64,000 nt of DNA from Neolentinus lepideus HHB14362 ss-1 (taxonomy: Eukaryota; Basidiomycota; Agaricomycetes; Gloeophyllales; Gloeophyllaceae): assembly GCA_001632425.1 (NCBI GenBank), contig KV425632.1:34601-98600 (forward strand). Direction: 5' to 3'. The translations under genes and the position numbers were made by a program. A model generated the notes under the pieces. That model made no database searches, was not told where the DNA came from, and saw nothing but the letters and a program-made list of their open reading frames with translations. Below, one piece after another: positions 52,001-63,346 of this stretch (its first letter is position 1; the number at the start of each line of letters is the position of its first letter).

Positions 52001-54734
52001 TAGCCAGATCACCCTCGTCCTTCACATACCCTGATCTGATATTGAGCTCATCCTCTTCCACATTATCGTCTGGTGGATGGAACTCATCGGGAGGGGCTGG
52101 AGAGGGTGTAGGCAGTTCGAGTGGCTCAGGAGAGTCAGAAACCCGAGATGGAGCAGCAGGAGAGACTCTAGCACCAGGAGGAGTCAGATTTAGATGTTGA
52201 AGTGCAGTCTCATTAAGAGAGCCCTGTTGGCATGTTGAGCGAGTAGAGCATCGAGGAAGTGGATTAGCTGGAGGGTCGACATTTGGTGGGGGTCCAGGAG
52301 GCAGGATAGGCTCTGGAGATGGAGCCAGAGCAATAGCTGGAGGTGGATGGGGTGGAGCATCATCATCATCATCTAACCCCTGATTCAGTACATCCAAGGG
52401 AAGCTCATGGTCTCCCCCCTGATCAGGGACATCAACAGAGCTAAGAGGATCGCCAAAGGGGTTGATGTCATGAGCATTACCAGGAAAGCAGCATTCATCG
52501 AAGACAGTGTTAGAACTGTTGATGAACTTGCACTCCGCAGGGTCCCAGAAGAGCCAAGCACAAGTACCAGGGGCATAGCCAACAAAGATACACTTGCGAG
52601 TGTGATGCTGAAGTGCTTTGCACTGCTTCTTGCATATAAGGATGTAAGCAAGCAAGCCAAAGACCCAGAAGTAAGAGATGTCAGGTTTCTTTCCCTTCTT
52701 CCACAAGGAATAGGGAATCGCACCAGAGAGCACAGAGTGAGGGACACAGTTGTGAACATGGACAAAACAGCAAACAGCATAAGTCCAGAATGATGCAGGA
52801 AGCTTAGCCTCAAAGAGCATAGCAGTAACAGCAGCCTGGATAGTCTGGTTAGTGCACTCAGCAATCCCGTTCTGATATGGCTCGTCCATCTCAGTGTGCT
52901 TGCGCACAATACCCTCCTGATGACAGAACTTGTCCCAATCCTTCCCAACATACTCACTGCCCTTATCATCCATTGAAGACTTGATCTTCATCCCAAGCTC
53001 AGTCTCCACCTGCACCTTAAAGACTTTAAATGCAGTGAAGTAGTGGGTATGTGCATCAATGAATGTGATCCAGTACTGATAGCCTTCAATTGAAGTGACA
53101 GGGAGTGGACCCTTCAAGTCAGAGACAATGAGGTCAAGTGGAGCTGAGGGATGTGTAGCATGCTGAGGAACGTCATGATGATGCTGCTTGCCAGCAATAC
53201 AGGGTTCACAGATTGGATCTGGAGCACCGCTAGAGAAAATGACTAGCCCTTGCACCAGCTGCTTCTGCTTCATGCACTGAAGGTAGTTGAGATTGACATG
53301 GGACAAGCGACGGTGCCAAAGCACCAAGTAGAGAGGGCAAGCATCAGCGAGTGATGCACTCTGTGATGGGGACACCAGCATATGACCATTAAAGTATCCA
53401 GTATTACAATCATTGCCAGACACAGTGAAGATAAGCTTACTGTGTACGTAGAATGATGCTAAAGCATCTTGGATCACACAGCGATAGCCCTTCATCTTAG
53501 TCAGATAGTAGACAGACAGTAGATTTGACCCAAGCTGAGGAACATGCAGAACATCATGGAGTACAACAACTACAGGCACCTTAGACCCTCCTAGAACCAG
53601 CTCAAACATCACAGGCACCATCCCAGCAGTATAGATGATAGTATCATTTGCGAGGTGCACAGGGATGATATGGGGAGAGTAGGAAGTGAACCAGTGTTGA
53701 TGAGGTGTCATGTGTGAAGTAGCACCTGTGTCAGTGTTCCAGTTAGCAGCTGCAAGTGAAGAGAGCCAAGATGAGCGATCTGAAGCAGAGAGAGCAACAC
53801 TTGCTTTACCAGCATACTCTGCAACATTAGCGGAAGCCTCAATGTCCTCCGACACCTCCTGCACTGTCTGAGCCTTCTTCTTACTGCCCTTACGCTCCTT
53901 GCGACAATCAGCAGTCTTTGCCTTCTGCACCTTTGCAGCATTCTCCTTGAAGTTACAGCTGGCCTCAGTATGACCCTCCCAGTCGCAGAACAAGCAGTGT
54001 ATGCCCTGCGAAGGACTAGAAGTAGAGCCAGCAGCCATAGCCAGAGAAGGTGAAGCATCGACACCCTGAGCAAAGCACTGAGACTCTTCATTCTGGAATG
54101 CAGATTGGAGCTTGGAGAGGTCGAGGAAGTCGAGTAGGAGCAAGGAGGAGACAAAGTTGTTGTACTCAGAAGGAAGGGCATGGATGAGAGCCATAGAGGT
54201 GAGGTCATTGTTGAGGGAGTCAATGGTGAAGTCCTTAGGGTGCAGCACACAGATATCTTGCATGGCCTTGTCCGCTTGAGCCATAAGAGAGGTGAGGGAC
54301 TCCCCCTCAAGCTTGCAAAGCCCCAGAAGCACATCATAGGCATTGAAATGTGTACCTGGCTTTTGCTGAACATGTACCTCCTTCAACTTCAGCCACATCT
54401 TCACTGGGTCACTCTTAACATCCTTAACATGCACCTTCTGCCCATCCTCAACCACCAACCAGATCTGACCACTCGCCTGACCCTTGCGCTTCTCCCAGTC
54501 CTGTACCTCCTTCCTCTCCTCTGTCGTCAGGTTGGTAGCATCCACAGGCAGCGGAGTGGCCATAGGATCATCAGTAATGTCCCAGAGATCGAGAGTTTTC
54601 AAGTAAGCCTCCATATTGTCAGCCCAGGACCCATAGTTGCGCTCCCCAAGAGCTGGGAAGGGGTGCTTGGTGGTAGGAGTAGTTGTTGATATGGCAATAG
54701 CGATGATTGGGGGCGATAAGGTGGTGACAAACAT
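49005..54734 (-). pseudogene. Copia-A gag-pol polyprotein, interrupted
   Basis: Gag starts at 54734 (MFVTTLSPP), with a UBN2-type domain and a zinc knuckle CLFCDWEGHTEASC (about 53965-54000). The protease has DTGATSHM (about 53709-53732). Integrase shows HRRLSH..CEPCIAGK, then D (VSDLKGP), D (MDDKGSEY) and E (GIAECTN). RT is cut at 51515 by a Gypsy-G solo LTR after NISTA and resumes at 50196 with YLNGTLEEDVY; FVDDM at about 49940-49955 keeps the catalytic Asp pair. A frame change near 49660 (after FNEM) separates RT from RNase H (TTEAEYVAA; stop at 49005). Apart from the insertion and this single frameshift the frame is open for more than 1100 codons. Confidence 0.9.
50197..51511 (-). mobile_element. 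Solo LTR of the Gypsy-G family, copy 4
   Basis: 1315 bp, TGATAGGCCCC at 51511 to GCATATCA at 50197 (minus). The 4-bp duplication is ATGC on plus (GCAT in LTR orientation) at 50193-50196 and 51512-51515. Removing the LTR and one GCAT restores the Copia-A RT frame exactly. Confidence 0.93.
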
Positions 54735-55071
54735 GATAGGGATGTAAAATGGGAGTATGACACAGTAGAGACCAGTCTGAGACCAGATTAGCAAGTTCAG
54801 ACCAAGAGATGAAGCTGGAGAGCGAGTAAGTGTTCCAAATGGGCCAAGGAGTGATTCTAGGCATAATTGCACAGTGAAAAAGTGTAGGACAGTGCTAGGA
54901 AGCTGGAATCAATGTCAGAGGGTCTGGATGGACCATTAGAGTAGACAGAACGTCAAATTGGAGATGGATGGCAGATGGATGGATCCAGATGAGGTTGGAT
55001 GTACCTCTAGAGTGCAGATGATGAGCTGAAAGTGCGATTTTTTGAGACCCTAAAGTGTTGGGCTCATAACC

Positions 55072-55395
55072 TATCAAGCTGGAAGCCTGTAGGTCTCACA
55101 ATACACACCAGGAAGCCTGAGTCAAGCTCTATAAGTTGGATGAAGAAGAGCTTGACTCTGAACACATTTTAGGGAGTAATGTGGCATGGGAAAATGCAAG
55201 ACAAATAAGGAAATAAGTGAAACAAAGTGAAGAGTAAGAGGTCCGAGTCATAGAGGTTAAAGCAAGAGATAATGGCTAAGTGGTAACATCACCTACTGCA
55301 GTCTTCTAAGACTGCAGGTTCAAACTAGGCTGAAAGTGGATTTTGTTTTGCATAGGAAGAGAGTCTTGCTGTCTGGATAGGCACTAGTGCTGACA
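55072..55395 (-). repeat. 5' LTR of Copia-A
   Basis: 324 bp. Minus strand begins TGTCAGCACT and ends CTTGATA, then GGTTATGAGCCC. Its last bases are TA, as in Copia-B. Confidence 0.92.
55266..55346 (+). ncRNA. tRNA-like sequence inside the Copia-A 5' LTR
   Basis: Second copy of the A/B-box segment, A-box at 55273 and B-box-like GGTTCAAACT at 55317 (one change from the 3' LTR copy), again 44 nt apart, antisense to the element. Confidence 0.5.
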
Positions 55396-55400
55396 AGTGT

Positions 55401-55745
55401 AGCCCACTGTGTTGGATAAATGGCTTGTAGTTCAGCACTTCGAGATTGTTTTGATGCCTTGTCTTCATCCCGATAGCAGCAGTGCCTGTAGTATGTATTC
55501 TGGGAGACTTTCCTTGGTATCTCACCACAGTAGCGAGAACAGTTGCAATACATTCTCACAGGTTTGGCTTGTCTGAGGACATTGGTTACAGACAGTTTGC
55601 AGAAAGTCACCAGAGACATGGGCAGAGAACCACTTAGACAGATAAGACAGATAAAATCACAATGTGTGTGCTGTGTATTGTTTCGATTTACAGAGCTCAG
55701 AGTCTGAGCCAATCTGATGCAGTTAAGCTCCAGTCTTTGCATACC
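55401..55745 (-). pseudogene. Cysteine-rich exon fragment, possibly of a transposon gene, cut by Copia-A
   Basis: The minus-strand frame reads LSVTNVLRQAKPVRMYCNC, SRYCGEIPRKVSQNTYYRH, then CCYRDEDKAS, and ends at the Copia-A target site. The C-x-C…YC…YYRH pattern recalls short N-terminal exons next to KDZ-type transposases in basidiomycetes, but this comes from memory of the pattern and is weak. The strand agrees with the decayed coding region at 46.3-47.9 kb on the other side of Copia-A. Confidence 0.35.
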
Positions 55746-55799
55746 GAATTCAGAGCTTGAGCTACTGAATCAGGATGCAAGGTCCAGAGCAAGGGTACT

Positions 55800-58195
55800 C
55801 AATTGATGTAAATACAGTACAATCATATGTAATCTATTTAATCCCTACAAATCATTTGAGGTTTTGTCAATTTTGACTGGCAGTCACAGGTCACAGGCCC
55901 TACCTGACAGAAAGTCAACCCCACTGGGAGGTGACACCGCTGAACACATTCATGAACCTCAACTGTGAACACCTGATACATGTGAGGTTCTCATGTGTAG
56001 AACATGGTAGTTATCACCTGACACCTGACATGTGATGTACACATCTACTGTCATATGTAGTGCATTTGCTGCCACAGCACCTGACACTTTGACTGACACT
56101 TTTTTTCAGTACTACTCTTTGCCATCAGGTGGCAGGATTAATGTCTGACTTGGGTCACTGTAGAAACTATAGACAAATAACCTCACTTCTGTATGATAAT
56201 GACTTTATATAGAGTTATGTACCTATAGACAAATGACCTATGGTACATGGATCAATACTATGCTTGGACATGAAACATGTGGATAGGGGTGCTCACCTCA
56301 GCTGTGTATGATAACAACTGAGGAAAACAGAGTGTGGGGAGAGGCAGTGACTATATATGTCAATGCCAGTACTTCTGTGAAGGTGTTGCTCTTGCATTGC
56401 GCAATCACAGATTGTGCATCATAGCGTGTCAGTGCTTGTGCATCAACACTCCTCCTTGTGAGGGCTAGGCATCCTGGAACATCTCAACATCTCCTCCTTG
56501 CATGGAATCCAACTCCTCCTCAAATCCAATTGGGCTGGCTCAAGAGCTTTGGTAAAGATGTCAGCAATGTTGTTGCAGGTGTTGACATAGCTGACGGAAA
56601 GGGCATGGGCACCACTGAGTTCTCGGATGTAGTGGTATTTGATGTCAATGTGTTTGGTACAGTTGTGGAACAAGGGATTGCCAGAGAGAACAATGGCACC
56701 ATTGTTGTCACAAAGTAAAGGAGTAGGGTTAGGTTGCTCAAACTTGATGCCCATGAGGAGAGTGCACAGCCAGCTCAATTCTTTTGCCACCTCAGAGGCT
56801 GCTATGTATTCAGCTTCGCAAGAAGAAGTAGATATTGTCTTTTGCTTGGAAGAATGCCAGGTCACCATGCCAGAGCCTAGAGTAAAGCAGTATTTGCCAA
56901 TGGAGTGGCAGGTATCAGGACACATGGCAAAACCAGAGTCAGTGTAGCCAAGTAACTGTGCTGTGTGCTTGCTGCCCAGGACCAGATTGAAGTCGCAAGT
57001 GCCTTTGAGATACTTGACAACACATTTAGCTGCCTCCCAGTGAGCAGGACCATAGCAGTCAAGGAACTGGCTAAGATATGTGACAGCATAGGTAATATCC
57101 AGACAAGTGCCCACAGAGAGATACATGAGGGAGCCGATCAGCAAATGATATGGTAAGGCAGCTGCAATGAGTCACTCCTCCTCAGTCTTAGGTGAGTGTT
57201 CTGTCTGAGAAAGCTGAAGACTGTGTTCCATAGGTATCGCAACTGGGTAGGCATCCTTGAGGTTAAACTGAGTAACAACATGGTCAATCAGTGCCATCTG
57301 AGAGAGAGCAACAGTATGGGAAGACCAATTGCACTCAATAGTGATACCAATGCAGAATTTAGCTTCACCCTGGTCAGATATTTGTGATTTCTCCTGGAGC
57401 TGATCTTTGAAGTGATCATTTGCATCAGCATGGCTAGTGACAGAGAGGAAGTTGTCGACATGGACACCAGTGAGAATGATTCCATATTCATCCTGATGGT
57501 CATAGACACAGTACTCACTCGCAAGGCAAGTGAAGTGGAGTTCAATCATCCAGTCATGCATTGTCCTGTTCCAGATACAACCAGCCTGTTTCATCCCATA
57601 GATCCCTTTCTGAAGCTCCCAGACCCAGACCTCCTTACCAGGTTCCTCAAAACTGGCAGGCTGACACATGTAGCAGACTTCATTGGCAGGGAGTAGACCA
57701 TAAAGGAATGTGGTCTTGATGTCAATCTGTTGGGTATCCCAGTTGAGGGCAGCTGCCAGGTGGAGAAGTATGCAGAAGGATTTGATGCACATAGTCAGCA
57801 AGGTCATCTTATTGTAATTGAGACTGAAGACAGCCTCATAGCCCTTGCAGACATAGTGAGCCTTGTAGTGAGCAGGGGGACCATTCTCATCACACTTGAG
57901 CTGGAAGACAGGATGCCCATTCATGAGCTTATGACCAGGAGGGATGGCAGATGGAGGAACAAGCTTATAGACACTGAGCTCCTTAAAGGAGGTGAATTTG
58001 TTGAGCAGGGCTTTATGCCAGTGAGCAGCATCAGCAGTTGCCATAGCCTCCCATGGGTTTTTGGGATCATCAGGATACTTGATATTGATAGGCCCATTGG
58101 CAAGTGTGGTGAAGGATTTGTGAATCATCTTGAGGACCTCAGCAATGGTCAGCTCATGGTGCACATGGTGGTTAGCTCATTCAAGATGAAGACAC
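55800..58195 (-). mobile_element. Copia-E: 3' half of a second Ty1/copia element
   Basis: RT, RNase H and a probable 3' LTR are present. The LTR starts (minus) TGTTGATGCAC at 56448 after the polypurine tract AAGGAGGAG; its other end lies somewhere near 55800 and was not defined. The 5' half is missing because Gypsy-G inserted at 58195/58196; it may continue beyond the window. Confidence 0.75.
56449..58164 (-). pseudogene. Copia-E RT and RNase H, broken
   Basis: RT part 58164-57172 contains DTQQIDIKTTFLYG, YGMKQAGCIWN and, at the catalytic site, HVDN instead of the usual (Y/H)VDD, so the second Asp is lost. A stop follows at 57172. RNase H (57144-56443) has SSCEAEYIAASE, DNNGAI and IADIFTKAL, closing with the end of pol. 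Integrase and gag are absent from the window. Inactive. Confidence 0.85.
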
Positions 58196-59510
58196 TGATA
58201 GGCCTCATTGGCTTCTGACCCCAGAAAACACAATTTAGGGCAATTCTGTGCACTTTGTGGGAATGGCAACTTAGTGACTCAATAGCGCACTGTCAGTACT
58301 GTGCGCATTAGTGACCCTACGAACCAGCAACAAGGCTCTCGGCTCTTCGGTGCACTTAGGATGGCTCCTCGGTAGCTCAGTCAGCTGAATGTCATTCAGT
58401 CGAGTCATCAGCATCTCAGCATGCACTGCCTGGCATTGTTACTGCAGTCTGAACTGAGGCGGTGTCTCAGGGCACCTTTCCATAGGGCGTACAGCCCACC
58501 ATTGCTTCAGATCAGCACTAGTTCTATTGGCGTGACTTTCCTTATGTGTGCAGTGTGCATCGACACATGGCACGACTACGGCTATCATGACACTGCTGCA
58601 CAATATAGCAGCCCTGCCCTTTATCCCTCTTTCAGCAAGATTGTGCTAGCATTGGCAGCATAGCCCACCACCAAATCATCAGGGAGGCATGCTCTAACAC
58701 AAAGTCAAGACACACCCGACTGACTCCCACCTGAGGAATGGCACACATGCTAGAGTTGGTTGCAAGGGGTATTGGTTGAGGATTGCATGCAGGATAGGAG
58801 TGAGGCAGTACAAGTCATATGGATGTGAGGCTGAGCAGAGGCATGACTCAGGGTAGTAGGTAGATAGGATCAGACATAGAGCAGTCGCTCTCTTGTATTT
58901 AAGACATTACTCTTCTGTTTTGTACAACAAGTTATCTTCACCACACTCTTCAGATTTCAGTCTCGCATCAGAGTTTTCTTCTAAGTCCATCGTGCGACTT
59001 GCATTTAGGTACTCTTGCATACCTCTGACTTCACCCAGAGATAGCGGCTGAGCAAGTCAGTGTAGTGTCGCTGATCGTAAGCAAATCCCTTACAAGTCCC
59101 TCTCTCTTAGGCAGCCTTGTGCACTGTAGCATCATATTAACCAGAGTCTATATACATCCAAGTTAGAGGTAGCGACCACAAGTAGTGCTCCACTATAGAG
59201 CACTGAAGACCGTACAGCGCCGAGCAGGAGAAGTACCATATAGCACCTACACAGCACTGTGCACATAGCACTACATAGCACATAGCATCACTCTCTATCA
59301 TCAGACTGCCACCAAATAGCGACTCTGTGCCAAACTCCCTTTAGCCCCAACTATACATCTCACCTACACCCATCCTCTCTGAACTATTATTACCCTTCAT
59401 TACCCCAGGCCTTGCAGCCATCTAACACCAAGGGTTTGGTGTTTGCTTTGTGGTTGTGTCTAGCTTTAGGTCTCATTTCTGCGGGTTTCGTCATGTGTCT
59501 GTGCATATCA
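58196..59510 (+). repeat. 5' LTR of Gypsy-G (family copy 5)
   Basis: 1315 bp, TGATAGGCCTC to GCATATCA. Reference copy for the solo LTRs described elsewhere. Contains short repeated words such as CATATAGC and ACATAGCAC in its second half. Confidence 0.9.
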
Positions 59511-59547
59511 TTTTGGAGCCCACTGTGAGGGGGAATTTCACGAGACA

Positions 59548-62001
59548 TTGGGGCACGATCAAGACAATAGCAATCTTGCTAGAGAGCTTGAGCAGCACCA
59601 GGAGCATTTCCTAGACCTTGTCGAAAGGAAGCGCATAAATAGCGAAGTGATCGAAGAAGTTTACGACGCAGCAGTAGCTATTGCCAACCATCTCTACCCG
59701 GGTCATTTCACCCAAATGCCATCTGACATCCCTCACAGCAACTTAGAATCCTCCGAGGAGGTACCCCTGGCTTCGCTATTTCCAAGGCGCCAATCAGCTC
59801 GCATAGCTGCGCTATCTGCACCTCCTTCACAAATAGCTTCACCCCCTCCCATTGATAGGCTCCATTGGCTTCTGACCCCAGAAAACATGATTTAGGGTGA
59901 TTCCACGTGCTTTGTGGGAATGGCAACTTAGTGACTCAATAGCACTCTGTTGGTACTCTGCGCACTAGTGACCCTATGTCCCAGCGACAAGGCTCTTGGC
60001 TCCTCAGTGCACTTAGGATGGCTCCTCGGTAGCTCAGTTGGCTGAATGTCATTCAGTTGAGTCATCGACATCTCAGCATGCATCACCTGATGTTGTTACT
60101 GTGGTCTGAACTGAGGTGGTGTGTCAGGGCACCTTTCCATATGGCGTACAGCCCACCGTTGCTTCAGATCAGCACTAGTTCTATTGGCATGACTTTCCTT
60201 ATGCATGCAGTGCACATCAACACATGGCACAACTACAGCTATTGCGACACCGCTGCACAATATAGCGGCCCCCACCCTTTATCCCTCTTTCGGCAATATC
60301 ACGCTAGCATTGGCAGCATAGCCTGCCACCGGGTCATCAAGGAGGCGCACTCTAATGCAAAGTCAAGACACACCTGACTGGCTCCCATCTGCAGAGTGGC
60401 ACACGTGCTAGAGTTGATCGTGAAGGGTACTGGTCGAGGATCACATGCAGAATAGGAATGAGGCAGTACAAGTCATATGGATGTGAGGCTGAGCAAAGGC
60501 ATGACTAGCGGTAGTAGGTAGTTAGAGTCAGACATAGACCAGGCGCTCTCTGGTATTTAAGACATCACTTTTCTGTTTTGTAAAACAAGTTATCTTCACC
60601 ACACTCTTCAGATTTCAGTCTTGCATCAGAGTTTTCTTCTAAGTCCACCTTGCGACTTGTGTTTAGGTACTCTTGCGTACCTCTGACTTCACCCAGAGAT
60701 AGTGACAGAGTAAGCCAGCATAGCATCACTAATCAGATAGCGACCACAAGTAGTGCTCCACTATTGAACACCAAAGACCATACCGGGCCCAGCAGGAGAA
60801 GTATCATATAGCGCCTACACAGCGCTGTGCACATAGTGCTACATGCCGCATAGTGTTGCTCTCTATCCTCAGACTGCCGCCAAGTAGTGACTTGGTGCCA
60901 AACTCCTTTTAGCCCCAACTATATGTCTCACCTACACCCATCCCCTCTGAACTATTATTACCCTTTGTTACCCCGGGCCTTGCAGCCATCTGACACCAAG
61001 GGTTTGGTGTTTGCTTTGTGGTTGTGTCTAGCTTTAGGTCTCATTTCCATGGGTTTCATCGTGTGTCTGTGCATATCACCATCTCCCCTATCGATGATCA
61101 ACTGGTCCTCCCACCTTCCACTCCAGAACCCATCCCCGAGATAAACACTATGGCTGACGTCAAAGCCCTCCCATTGTGCCGTGACAAGGCAGTGCCGGTA
61201 TTTGATCCCGAAAACCCGTGATCGCTATTGCGCTACTTGGAGGATTTGGAAGATCTCTTCAAGGTGCACCCTACCCTCATCACGAACAAAGCAGACAAGA
61301 AGAATGCCATGGTCAAATATGTGCCAATGCATGAAGAGGAGATGTGGAAAGGGTTGCCAGAATACAAGGACATAGCCAAGACATACGAGGAGTTCATCAC
61401 TGCACTCAAAATGCTATACCCAGTGGTGCGTGAGGACCAGTGCTATTCTGTAGGAGATATGGATAGGTTAGTTGGGGAGTGTGTGTGCATTGGCATCCAC
61501 AACTTGGCAGACTTGTTGACATTTTATCACGAGTTCCTCCTAATCACATGCTTCCTCCATCACAGAGACCTTATTTTGGAGCATGAGCAGAACCGCACTT
61601 TCCAGTGTGCCTTCAGCCAAGACTTGTGGACCAAGGTGTTCATGCACCTACAGATCAAGAACCCAGAGCAAGTGGCAGACACACATTATGGGGTTGCTTC
61701 AGTATTCAAGGTGGTGTCATTCTTTCTTGCTGGAACACCAGCCACTACCATAATGGAAGCAAAGGCAGAGACCTCAGAGGGAAAGGTTAAGGTGGAGGAG
61801 TATACGTCACTAGTCGACATCATCACAAAGGCGGTATCCCAGTCGCTTGCACCCATGTTAGCAGCAATGGTGCAGGGTAACATGATAGCAGCTGGTGGCG
61901 CAGCAGTGTGCACTATGCCTACAGCACCATACCAGTGCCCCTATTGCGGTGCAAATGATCACTCCATACAGTGCTGCCCCAAGGTTGATGAAGACCAGTG
62001 A
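59548..62001 (+). pseudogene. Gypsy-G gag, interrupted by a solo LTR and a stop
   Basis: The first part (59548-59852) is acidic with ARELEQHQEHF and ends PPP; it resumes at 61079 in the same frame through PIPEINTMADVKALPLC. A TGA at 61219 follows DPENP where related Gypsy gag proteins usually have Arg before SLLRY. The rest (61222-62001) is a classic basidiomycete Gypsy gag with DLFKVHP, ADKKNAMVKYV and a zinc knuckle CPYCGANDHSIQCC, ending DEDQ. The translation start is unclear; no ATG opens the first part. Confidence 0.8.
59853..61078 (+). mobile_element. Solo LTR of the Gypsy-G family, copy 6
   Basis: 1226 bp, TGATAGGCTCC to GCATATCA. The duplication CCAT lies at 59849-59852 and 61079-61082. 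It is about 90 bp shorter than copy 5 through an internal deletion near 60735. It inserted into an element of its own family. Confidence 0.9.
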
Positions 62002-62013
62002 GCAGGATGAGTA

Positions 62014-63330
62014 ATGAGGAACATAGAAGGAAAGGTTGTGCTACCATCGGGAGTAATGGTACCACAAAATCTCCCAGGTGCGAATATGTGCGAATGGATT
62101 ATGGAATGGCATAGGTGCAACCCAAGTCAAGTGGCAGTGAATATCATCAAGCAGATGATCTATGAGGATGTCAAAACAGTCAGCACCCCTCATGACATAT
62201 TCCAACTAGACATCAATGAGCACATCAAGTTGCTAGAGAAGGAACTATTCACTCTCAGAAAGCACCCAACCTTTGATGGCATCCAGGTTCTGCCTCACCC
62301 AGACAAAGGCAATGCACCTGCGCTACCTACCAATGTGACCCCCTCTGTGCCAGCAGTACCTGAGAAAACAACCGTGCCAGCACCAGGACTTTCGATGCCC
62401 AGCAAACCACACAATCTGCCACCTCACATGCCAAATGCACCCATCCATCCATATGCCCAAGCTCACCATATCAATCGCCTTCATCAACCAGCACCCAAAA
62501 CCATCTGTTTTGATATGTCGCAAGAGAAAGTAGCAGAAGCAGAGCAAGCGCGCTCTAAGGAACTGGTGTATCATGTGCAAGCCCCAGTTTACAATCCAGT
62601 CATCTCAGAGAACATCTTTCATCAGTCACTATCCACCTCCTATGTGTCGCTCACCTCCCAGGAACTCCTCGCTATCTCACCAGAAGTCAGAAACAAGTAC
62701 TGCAACCTTGTTACACCCAAGTGCATCCCTCCTGCACCAGAGCACATACAAGCAATGCTAGAGGAAGTGGTCGATGAGGATCTCACCTTGCCAGAAACCT
62801 TACTATGCTCTGACCTCCTGACATACAGCAAAACTGAGGAGTGCAGTGAGATCATTGTACCTGACGCCATGGACCTATACTTCAAAGGGCTAGCACCAGG
62901 TGAAATACTGCTGCATTTCCATGTAGCAAAGGAGTCACTAGCACTGCACTCTATAGTCAGGTTGGTAGACAACAAGGAGAAGGTTGAAGCAATACTTGAC
63001 CCCAGTTCACAGATCATCACCATGTCTGAAGGAGTGTGTTTGTCCCTTGGGGTCGCTTTCAATCCTATGGTTAGGGTGCAGATGCAGTCTGTGAACAAAA
63101 TGGTTGACCTCACTCTCGGTCTAGCACGCAACATCCTGTTCCAGGTGGGGTTCATCACATTGTATCTCCAAATGCATGTGGTGTGTGATCCTGCCTATGA
63201 CATCCTACTGGGTCAGCCATTCGACATCTTAACACAAAGCAACATCCAGAATTTCTTCAATGAGATGCAGACCATTACCATCACTGATCCAAATAGTGAC
63301 CTAGTAGCAACTATACCGACGTATCCATGA
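62014..63330 (+). pseudogene. Gypsy-G gag-pol linker and retropepsin-like protease
   Basis: A 438-codon open frame. The first two thirds are Pro-rich linker (AVPEKTTVPAPG, NAPIHPYAQ). The last third has the Gypsy aspartic-protease pattern: VEAILDPSSQIITMS, LGLARNILFQVGFITLYLQ, YDILLGQPFDILTQS, ITITDPNSD. The expected active-site triad D-S/T-G reads DPS, so the catalytic motif is damaged although the frame is open. It is in a different frame from gag, as expected where frameshifting or decay separates them. Confidence 0.8.
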
Positions 63331-63346
63331 GGCAAGCCGCACTTCC

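Larger units (their letters stand above)
47953..55395 (-). mobile_element. Copia-A: complete Ty1/copia element with two nested solo LTRs
   Basis: LTRs of 324 bp lie at 55072-55395 (5', minus orientation) and 47953-48984 (3', interrupted by a 703-bp insertion plus its 5-bp duplication). They are about 96% identical. The 5-bp duplication AGTGT flanks the element at 47948-47952 and 55396-55400. The primer-binding site GGTTATGAGCCC (55071-55060, minus) follows the 5' LTR. Gag-pol order is gag, protease, integrase, RT, RNase H. Confidence 0.95.
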
